A model generated the notes under the pieces. That model ran no database searches. It saw nothing but the letters and a program-made list of their open reading frames with translations, and was not told where the DNA came from. A DNA stretch of 8,029 bases from positions 1-8,029 of the forward strand of contig NZ_JAGKWP010000104.1 in NCBI RefSeq assembly GCF_021151785.1. The letters run 5' to 3'. Origin of the DNA: Flavobacterium sp. Its GTDB lineage: Bacteria > Bacteroidota > Bacteroidia > Flavobacteriales > Flavobacteriaceae. The translations under genes were made by a program, and so were the position numbers. This document shows, in pieces, positions 1 to 6,197 of this stretch (its first letter is position 1; each line of letters begins with the position of its first letter).

Positions 1-2666
1 GGTTTTTCCATACCAGCAGCTTCAAAAATATCCATTACTTTGTCTGAACTTATCGCTTCATCAACTATCTGTTTGATAGCTGTTTCAATTTCAATGTCCG
101 ATTTACCGCCTCCAGTACCTTCAAATTTTACAAGTCGAGCTTTCACGGCTTGGAAAAACGCAATGTCGTCTTTTATTTCCATTGCTCTTGGATGCGGAAT
201 TGATAATGCAAAGGCTTGACTTAACAAGGTTACTTCTCTTATGAATCTCGCTTTCCCATCTTCTAATCCTAAAATATGTTCTTCTGATTGTAGAATGATA
301 GACATTTTTTCGTTGGCTTCTACATTGAAAAAACGCTTGTAATTAAATTTAAAACTGTTGGCATAATAGGCTTCGGGTTCTTCTGCTACAATGTCTTTTT
401 GTGTTTTGGCTTCTTCGTTAAAGAATTGTTGAACGACTTCATATTTTTCATTCATCAATTCAATTGCCTTTTCTAAATCTAAAGTTGGGTCGCCTTTACC
501 TCCTGCATCTGAATAAAAAGACAACGCTTTTTTAAGGTCTGTTGCTATTCCTAAATAATCAACAACTAAACCGCCTGGCTTGTCTTTGAAAACACGGTTT
601 ACCCTCGCAATAGCTTGCATTAAATTATGACCCCTCATTGGTTTGTCAATGTAAAGGGTATGCAAACAAGGTGCATCAAAACCAGTCAACCACATATCAC
701 GAACAATCACCAAACGCAAAGGGTCGGCAGGGTCTTTCATTCTTTCTGCTAAATTCTTACGCTGTTGTTTTGTGGTATTGTGGCGTTGCATTTCAGGACC
801 ATCAGCACTTGTTGAAGTCATTATAACTTTAATAACTCCTTTGTTTAAATCGTTATTGTGCCATTCTGGTCTTAGAGCGATAATTTCTTTGTATAAATTG
901 GCTGCAATTCTTCGGCTCATTGCTACAATCATCCCTTTGCCATCAAACACTTTTTGGCGTTGTTCAGAATGGTTTACAATGTCTTTCGCTAAATTTTTGA
1001 TGCGTTCTTCGTTTCCAACAATCGCTTCCAATTTGGTGTATTTGGCTTTTGCCTTTTGTTGGTCTGTGATTTCTTCGTCTTGTTCCAACTCCGCATCAAA
1101 TTCTTCAATCAATCGTTTGCCTTCTTCATCTAAATTTACTTTTGCTAAACGGCTTTCGTAATATATTCGAACTGTTGCTCCATCAGCAACGGCTTGTGAA
1201 ATATCATACACATCTACATACTGACCGAAAACTTGCGGAGTATTTACATCTGCGCCTTCAATGGGCGTTCCTGTAAAACCTATATAAGTAGCGTTTGGCA
1301 AAGCATCACGCATATATTTGGCGAAGCCATAAGCAATACGCTCTCCAATTTTTTCTTTGGTTTCCTTGTCTTTTACTTCTTTTATGGATGCTTCAAAGCC
1401 GTATTGTGTTCTGTGGGCTTCATCTGCTATTACAACAATGTTTCTACGTTCAGAAAGTTGCTCGTAAACCGATTTTTGGTCTTCGGGTAAAAATTTTTGA
1501 ATGGTAGCAAACACAATTCCACCACTTGCCACTTTTAGCAATTCCTTCAAATGTTCTCTGTCTTTTGCTTGTACAGGCTCCTGCCTTAGTAACTGTTTAG
1601 AATTGGCAAAAGTGTCAAACAATTGGTCGTCCAAATCATTACGGTCGGTAATGACTAAAATGGTTGGGTTTTGCATTTCGGGTGCTGTTATCAGTTTGCC
1701 CGAATAAAATACCATACTCAAACTTTTGCCTGAACCTTGTGTATGCCAAACAACACCGCCTCTTTTATCTCCGTTTGTTCCTGATGCTATAATGGAAGAT
1801 TGCACTGCTCTATTAACTGCGTAATATTGATGATAAGCCGCTAATTTCTTAACGGTTTCAATTTGAGTGATTCCCGTTTTTGCATCTTCTTTTTTACTTT
1901 TTTCAAATACAACGAAATTGCGAACCAAATCTAAAAGAGTAGAAGGGTTCAACATTCCTTTGAGTAATATTTCCAATTGTGGAACAAATCGGGATGCTTC
2001 TTTTTTGCCGTCTGCTGTTTTCCAAGTCATAAAACGGCTGAAACTTGCTGAAACACTTCCTGCCTTACATTCCATTCCGTCAGATATTACGCAAATTGCA
2101 TTGTAAGTAAACAAACTTGGAATCGTGGCTTTGTAAGTTTGTATTTGGTCAAAGGCTTTCCGCATTGTAGCATTTTCATCTGCTGCATTTTTAAGTTCAA
2201 TAACCACTAAAGGCAAACCATTTACAAACAGCAATACATCAGGTCTTTTGTTTTGGTTGTTCTCAACAATGGTGTATTGGTTGATACACAAAAATTCATT
2301 GTTCAAAAGATTTTCAAAATCAATCAATGCCACCTCATAACTTCTTTCAAATCCGTCTTGCTGATAAGGTATTTTTACTTTTTCTACTAATAGCTGATGA
2401 AATATTTCGTTGTTGTGCAGTAATTCAGGAGAGTATATTCGTAATACTTTCTGTATAGCTTGTTCCTGTGCATCTTGCGGAATGGTGGGATTTAAAACAG
2501 AAACCGATTTTCGTAAACGCTCAATTAAAACAATTTGCTCAAAATTTTCTCTTTCTGATTGTTCTGCACCGGGAGCAATAGCCAAGCCGTGAACATACTC
2601 CCAACCCATAGATTGTAGCACTTCTAAAGCAAAAGTTTCTATTTTATCTTCAGTAATTGGTTTCAT
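1..2666 (-). CDS. hsdR: Type I restriction enzyme R subunit HsdR, 3' end beyond window
   Basis: This is the motor and nuclease subunit of a type I restriction enzyme. With HsdM and HsdS it recognises unmethylated target sites, pumps DNA past itself using ATP, and cuts far from the site. The frame is open from the ATG at 2664-2666 to the window edge, giving 888 codons and no stop. The N-terminal nuclease has the PD-(D/E)xK pattern: D143, then E157-L-K159 (near 2190-2240), spaced as in EcoR124I-type HsdR. The SF2 helicase motor follows: Walker A HTQGSGKS at residues 308-315, DEAH at 415-418, GFTGTP at 463-468, a DMWLTGFDAP motif V, and MQAIARVNR motif VI at 683-691. Those I indexed (nuclease, Walker A, DEAH, GFTGTP, motif VI) share one frame, so I see no frameshift. 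The C-terminal helical domain that docks onto HsdM/HsdS is mostly missing; about 100-200 residues probably lie outside. The start is 6 bases after the preceding stop, with no clear Shine-Dalgarno. Family assignment is very secure. Confidence 0.96.
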   Translation of the reverse strand, partial: MKPITEDKIETFALEVLQSMGWEYVHGLAIAPGAEQSERENFEQIVLIERLRKSVSVLNPTIPQDAQEQAIQKVLRIYSPELLHNNEIFHQLLVEKVKIPYQQDGFERSYEVALIDFENLLNNEFLCINQYTIVENNQNKRPDVLLFVNGLPLVVIELKNAADENATMRKAFDQIQTYKATIPSLFTYNAICVISDGMECKAGSVSASFSRFMTWKTADGKKEASRFVPQLEILLKGMLNPSTLLDLVRNFVVFEKSKKEDAKTGITQIETVKKLAAYHQYYAVNRAVQSSIIASGTNGDKRGGVVWHTQGSGKSLSMVFYSGKLITAPEMQNPTILVITDRNDLDDQLFDTFANSKQLLRQEPVQAKDREHLKELLKVASGGIVFATIQKFLPEDQKSVYEQLSERRNIVVIADEAHRTQYGFEASIKEVKDKETKEKIGERIAYGFAKYMRDALPNATYIGFTGTPIEGADVNTPQVFGQYVDVYDISQAVADGATVRIYYESRLAKVNLDEEGKRLIEEFDAELEQDEEITDQQKAKAKYTKLEAIVGNEERIKNLAKDIVNHSEQRQKVFDGKGMIVAMSRRIAANLYKEIIALRPEWHNNDLNKGVIKVIMTSTSADGPEMQRHNTTKQQRKNLAERMKDPADPLRLVIVRDMWLTGFDAPCLHTLYIDKPMRGHNLMQAIARVNRVFKDKPGGLVVDYLGIATDLKKALSFYSDAGGKGDPTLDLEKAIELMNEKYEVVQQFFNEEAKTQKDIVAEEPEAYYANSFKFNYKRFFNVEANEKMSIILQSEEHILGLEDGKARFIREVTLLSQAFALSIPHPRAMEIKDDIAFFQAVKARLVKFEGTGGGKSDIEIETAIKQIVDEAISSDKVMDIFEAAGMEK

Positions 2667-2672
2667 TAATTC

Positions 2673-3485
2673 TTAAATGCTAATAATTGAATTTGCAACT
2701 CTTTTATCTCCCCCAATTGGAGTTGTGTAAAAGCGTTGCTCTATGCCCCACAATACAAATTTCAAATCATTATCTGATTCTATTTTAAACTTGCCATTCT
2801 CATATGTTACTTGACCGTATTGATTTGTGTAATTATATATTGCTTGCTTTTCATCTTCTGAAAAATTACTTAATGTTTCATTGACTAAAGCAATTCTTTT
2901 CCTGTTTGGTATAGTAACATTTCCAGTTTGAAAGTTTTCATCAACTTCAAGGAAGTCATTTTCTAAGAAATTTTGTGTTTCAGCATCTGTAGCAGCACGA
3001 TATAACTGATCCATTCCTTTAAATATTTTTTGAGCAGATGCTAATTTTTTGAAATATAGCGTGTCATTATCCTTATTGTAAATTGCATCTGCAAATGGAT
3101 TTATTGTTATTATAGGTCTATTGGTTTCAAGTGTCAATTCATCAATTGAAAACCATTTTTTACTAATGAAAAAACTAGAGTTTATAACCTGAAAAAAATA
3201 AAGATTCCCTTGTACGGTACAGATGAAGGATAACTTTTTTAAGTCTTCATTGGTAATTTGGTCGTAATTGACAGAATCTAAATCCCCTTGAAGAAAATCT
3301 AATACAAATTCTGATTCTGAAAAATTTGTTATTTGATAAAGTTCTTCATCTTCAATTAGAGTTGCAGGATTATAATCAACGCCAGTTAGCACTAAATCTG
3401 CTGTTTCATAAATTTCAGATTCAGTCTCAATCACTCTGAAAATATTCTGCTTTCTTTTCACTTTGCCATATATATAATTTGCCAT
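2673..3485 (-). CDS. DUF4868-like protein, candidate KwaB of a Kiwa anti-phage system
   Basis: This is a 270-residue soluble protein with no signal peptide or membrane segment. I see no nuclease or NTPase motif. The pattern resembles DUF4868, the domain of KwaB in the Kiwa defence system. The N-terminal half (about 45-115) is beta-rich, including LSFICTVQGNLYFFQV. A central segment, roughly residues 125-165, runs DAIYNKDNDTLYFKKLASAQ then a KIFKG element, like the DUF4868 strand-turn-strand before an 'F..IF' helix. The C-terminal part (195-262) has RKRIALV, an NGKFKI strand, and LKFVLWGIEQRFYTTPI. In characterised Kiwa, KwaB is the cytoplasmic partner of membrane protein KwaA and acts on phage DNA. 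The gene directly upstream encodes a membrane protein, matching the kwaA-kwaB order, which is my strongest context argument. It starts 10 bases after that gene and ends 6 bases before hsdR. It is somewhat shorter than the roughly 315 residues of E. coli KwaB. It could instead be an unrelated RM-associated protein; no homology search was run. Confidence 0.6.
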   Translation of the reverse strand: MANYIYGKVKRKQNIFRVIETESEIYETADLVLTGVDYNPATLIEDEELYQITNFSESEFVLDFLQGDLDSVNYDQITNEDLKKLSFICTVQGNLYFFQVINSSFFISKKWFSIDELTLETNRPIITINPFADAIYNKDNDTLYFKKLASAQKIFKGMDQLYRAATDAETQNFLENDFLEVDENFQTGNVTIPNRKRIALVNETLSNFSEDEKQAIYNYTNQYGQVTYENGKFKIESDNDLKFVLWGIEQRFYTTPIGGDKRVANSIISI

Positions 3486-3495
3486 ATTTTAAGTT

Positions 3496-4020
3496 TTATA
3501 AATCAATGAATGTGTAGTTGTTAATCCTTCTTAGTTTTTCAAACCCAATCTCTCCAGGTGTTTTTAATTGCTTTCTCGTAATTAAAAATATTTTCACATT
3601 ACCTGATGTTTTTATGAAATAAAAATGATACCCAAAAAGTAAAAAAATAGGATTGAAGTACAATGTTTGAGACAGGAAAGTAAAAACATAAATAATTAGA
3701 AATACTACTATTAAAGTAGGAACATCATTTACACCAAGTGAAACAAAAAAGTAGCCTAAATAGGTTGGTAGGAAGTTATTGTTAGCCAATTCAATTTCTC
3801 TTACTGAACTATTTTTTAAGCTATCCTTGGGCAATTTTATTGCAACCAAGAAACTTAAAGCAGTTAATATTATTGGGGTTAACACAAACAATATCCAAGA
3901 ATAATAAATGCAATAATCATTCAAGAAATTAAAACGGTATTTTTCCTTTACAAGAAATACCACAACTATCAACCACGTTGAGTTAAATGCTAAAAAAAGT
4001 TGATATAGGTATTTCATCAT
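3496..4020 (-). CDS. Small multi-pass membrane protein, candidate KwaA of Kiwa
   Basis: This is a 174-residue integral inner-membrane protein. Hydrophobic segments are visible at about residues 6-24, 38-61, a weaker one at 83-96, and 101-121. A hydrophobic stretch FNPIFLLFGYHFYFI (122-136) then leads into a cytoplasmic-looking basic tail with KIFLITRKQLK. Four membrane passes match the topology of KwaA, which senses phage attachment at the membrane in Kiwa, and the next gene encodes a KwaB-like protein. The identification therefore depends largely on topology and gene pairing. The ATG at 4018-4020 overlaps the upstream Abi gene by 4 bases (ATGA), suggesting translational coupling. A second ATG follows immediately (the protein begins MM), so the start could be 3 bases later. 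Base composition is lower in G+C than the restriction genes: the samples at 3661-3720 and 3961-4020 contain 15 and 18 G/C of 60. It could otherwise be an orphan small membrane effector or an immunity protein. Confidence 0.6.
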   Translation of the reverse strand: MMKYLYQLFLAFNSTWLIVVVFLVKEKYRFNFLNDYCIYYSWILFVLTPIILTALSFLVAIKLPKDSLKNSSVREIELANNNFLPTYLGYFFVSLGVNDVPTLIVVFLIIYVFTFLSQTLYFNPIFLLFGYHFYFIKTSGNVKIFLITRKQLKTPGEIGFEKLRRINNYTFIDL

Positions 4021-4676
4021 AATTCTATATTATTACTCTCGTCTTTAGGAATTAGATTAAACGCTCTTAATTCATTCTTATACGCTTTAGGGTCATTACT
4101 AAACAATACCTCACTAGCAAAAAATGAATAATCGCCCATTTCAAACTCACCATATTGCTCATCCCAAAAATCATTGAAACTTTCGTTTTCATCATAATCA
4201 ATTTCATCTTCAATTACTTTTAATGGTTGGTCTGTTTCAAATGCTTCAATCAAAAAACAACAAACAATTGAAGTTGCTTCAATCAGGAAATTACCAGTTA
4301 AATCGTGAATTGAACTTTGTCGTTTCTGTAGTTCTTCAATGGTTTTACCGTGTGCGGTTGTTCCAATTTCATTTCTGAAATTGCCCATTTGTTGCCCCAC
4401 GTTTGCAATGGCTGTACCTATTTGTAAAATCGTAGATGTAGAAGGATAACCTAAAGATTTGAAGGCAGTTTTTAGCAATCCGCTCATTTTTGAATTTTTA
4501 TCCAAGGCTACACCTTTCTTTACACAAACCTCTTTTGAAATGCCTTCAAGTAATGCTTTAGCATTTTCAATACACAAGGTGAAATCTGTAGAAGCGAAAC
4601 CCTCAATCCTTACAATGTATTCATTGTAAGGTTCCCAATTACTGTGTTTGGATAATATGGATTTTAGTCTTTGCAT
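4017..4676 (-). CDS. Abortive infection family protein (Abi_C, HEPN-like) with acidic C-terminal extension
   Basis: This is a 219-residue soluble protein. Residues about 22-146 fit the Abi_C (abortive infection C-terminus) family. There is a RIEGF start, a helix with CIENAKALLEGISKEV (35-50), and the signature FRNEIGTTAHG (100-110), followed by helices ending FLIEAFE. R101 and H109 resemble the R...H pair of HEPN-fold ribonucleases, although the spacing here is Rx7H instead of the usual Rx4-6H. RNase activity is therefore an inference. HEPN toxins typically cut RNA and halt growth on infection. Residues about 150-219 form a separate, strongly acidic tail with the pattern DEQYGEFEMG...ASEVL...DPKAY. 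I associate this pattern with a small uncharacterised module in phage and bacterial proteins. The start ATG overlaps the stop of the P-loop gene by one base (TAATG), and the end overlaps the membrane protein gene by 4. The tight coupling suggests that the P-loop protein and this one work together. Family is fairly sure, activity is not. Confidence 0.75.
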   Translation of the reverse strand: MQRLKSILSKHSNWEPYNEYIVRIEGFASTDFTLCIENAKALLEGISKEVCVKKGVALDKNSKMSGLLKTAFKSLGYPSTSTILQIGTAIANVGQQMGNFRNEIGTTAHGKTIEELQKRQSSIHDLTGNFLIEATSIVCCFLIEAFETDQPLKVIEDEIDYDENESFNDFWDEQYGEFEMGDYSFFASEVLFSNDPKAYKNELRAFNLIPKDESNNIEL

Positions 4677-5080
4677 TAAATCAACGAAAATAATTTGTTG
4701 GCATCAGCCGCATTTACAATTGGTTCTTGTGCAGGAGTAGGAGCGTAAGTTTTTTGCTCAAAGTGTGAAGTATAGCCAGTAAAATTATAGATAGCAGTAT
4801 GAGTGCCTCCTGAAGTTCTGCAAGCACAAACACAAACATCACATTTTGCATTAATCAAATCCGTCAATCTATCGTGAACCAAATCATAAGTGTCCCCTGA
4901 GCTTGTTACACCAACTCTGTGTTTGCCGTTCTCAAATACATCTAAAAAGTCCCCACCGTGTTTTTGATACATTCCTGCAACACGGCTGTAGCCGTTTGCC
5001 AATAAAATACTTGGCAACATATTAATAGTGGTTGTCTTTCCTGAATTTCCTCTGCCTTTAAGGGCTATTATTCTATTCAT
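4676..5080 (-). CDS. Small P-loop NTPase of unknown function, RM-operon accessory
   Basis: This is a 134-residue protein that begins almost directly with a Walker A loop, GRGNSGKTT (residues 9-17, K15 and T16 binding the phosphates). The region 56-93 has the recognisable pattern VGVTSSGD...(K)CDVCVCACRTSGGT. Here the strand CDVCVCAC probably supplies a Walker-B-like or kinase-type strand, and RTSGGT a phosphate- or nucleotide-sensing loop. I recall small uncharacterised P-loop proteins with this 'GI/VGV-S-GD...CD-VVCA-RT-GGT' layout, but not a named function. It is too short to be an AAA+ motor, an SMC-like ATPase or PrrC, and no effector domain is fused to it. The start at 5078-5080 overlaps the last 8 bases of hsdS, and its stop overlaps the Abi_C start (TAATG), so these two are almost certainly made together. 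It could be a nucleotide sensor or switch for the Abi_C protein, or an independent kinase. The ATP-binding fold is confident; its role is unknown. Confidence 0.7.
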   Translation of the reverse strand: MNRIIALKGRGNSGKTTTINMLPSILLANGYSRVAGMYQKHGGDFLDVFENGKHRVGVTSSGDTYDLVHDRLTDLINAKCDVCVCACRTSGGTHTAIYNFTGYTSHFEQKTYAPTPAQEPIVNAADANKLFSLI

Positions 5081-6197
5081 AGTTAACGAAAATTTGTTTA
5101 TTAAATATTTTGGGTGAAATCGAATTTCTAAGCTTTGTCAAATTTTCTATTTGATGCACGTTTGCATCAATTTTATTATTTAGAGAATTAATCTTTATTA
5201 GTTTTTCATCATAATCATTTTTAGGGAATGGAAACTTATAATCAGTAATCATTCCTTTAGTAAGAAAACTTATCACTGAACCTTGTGCACCCATTGTGAT
5301 ATCATTTAAAAAGTATTGCATTAGATAAAACAAGAATCCTACATATTTTTCTTCCTTTGGAATTAATACATAGGTTCTTTGGTAGGCATCAAACTTACCT
5401 TTATACCTTTTTACGCTAAAATCTCCGTTACCTGCTAATAATATTGAATGGCCATCAAATGAGTAACTATCACATTTAAAGGACTTTTGAGAACAAGTAA
5501 AAAATGGATATTTGCCATTTTCGGTAGCGAAGTTTGCATCCCTTTTTCCTGTGATTACAGGGAAAAACTCATCTAATTGTTTTATCTCCCAATCAGCTCT
5601 TGCTTCATCTACAAACCATTGCCTAAATAAAGTCCCTCCTAGTTTTTCTAAAGTATTAATTTGTCTTTCAAGCAATTCAATTTTTTTATGGAGAGCCATT
5701 AAGGTTTCCGAGATAGCCTTTTGCTCATTTATTGAAGGAACAGGTATTTTCAAATCTGCAAGCATTGAGTTATTCAAACTCGCCCTTGTTGTAATAGATG
5801 ACATTCCAGAGACGGAAGCCCTAAACCTAGGAGAACGAAAATAAAAGCCTGCATATTCGGGTAGAATTTCAACATTGCCTTTTGGTCTCAATCTTTTTGT
5901 AAATCCATTGAAAGTTGCTTTAGGGTAATCTTTCAAAGCCACACAACTCATTCCCAAATCTTCATCTGTTTCGCTTGTTCTTGTCAGAAAAACATCACCT
6001 CTTTTTATGGAGCAACTTTCCTGTTCTTTTTCTGTTGAGTTAACTAAACTGGTAAGTTCATCAGGAGCAAAAAAGTTATGAAACACATCTTTAAAGCCAA
6101 GAAATCCGTGTCCAAAACCAAATTCAGAAGCTCCTTTTGAAAGTCCCGAAGCAAAGTCATACACTTCATTTAGATTATATTCTTTCCACTCACTCAT
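5073..6197 (-). CDS. hsdS: Type I restriction-modification specificity subunit HsdS
   Basis: This is the DNA-recognition subunit that fixes the bipartite target of both methylation and restriction. The 374 residues show the usual duplicated architecture. Target recognition domain 1 is about residues 1-150 and ends LADLKIPVPSINEQK. A central conserved helical spacer covers about 154-197 (INEQKAISETLMALHKKIEL onward, then FRQWFVDEA). Target recognition domain 2 is about 203-325, starting ADWEIKQLDEFFPVITGK and ending DYKFPFPK. A second helical spacer at about 328-365 (LNNKIDANVHQIENLTKL, then RNSISPKIF) repeats the first. Both halves are complete, so this is a full-length although somewhat compact HsdS. 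The start at 6195-6197 overlaps the hsdM stop by 4 bases (ATGA), and its end overlaps the P-loop gene by 8. The target sequence cannot be predicted by eye. No partial or inverted second hsdS is seen in the window, so there is no sign of recombination-driven specificity switching here. Confidence 0.95.
   Translation of the reverse strand: MSEWKEYNLNEVYDFASGLSKGASEFGFGHGFLGFKDVFHNFFAPDELTSLVNSTEKEQESCSIKRGDVFLTRTSETDEDLGMSCVALKDYPKATFNGFTKRLRPKGNVEILPEYAGFYFRSPRFRASVSGMSSITTRASLNNSMLADLKIPVPSINEQKAISETLMALHKKIELLERQINTLEKLGGTLFRQWFVDEARADWEIKQLDEFFPVITGKRDANFATENGKYPFFTCSQKSFKCDSYSFDGHSILLAGNGDFSVKRYKGKFDAYQRTYVLIPKEEKYVGFLFYLMQYFLNDITMGAQGSVISFLTKGMITDYKFPFPKNDYDEKLIKINSLNNKIDANVHQIENLTKLRNSISPKIFNKQIFVNYE

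Noticed and set aside
638..2592. Several plus-strand open frames of 60-129 codons
   Set aside because: They lie antisense to hsdR, whose catalytic motifs fix the real frame on the minus strand. Their translations look like reversed coding sequence.
4676..5080. PrrC-like anticodon nuclease in the hsdS-hsdR gap
   Set aside because: The position is reminiscent, but this protein is only 134 residues, has just the P-loop core, and shows no anticodon nuclease domain.
5681..5687. Homopolymer-driven phase variation in hsdS (run of seven T)
   Set aside because: Seven bases is short, similar runs are common in this AT-rich sequence, and the gene is in frame and intact.
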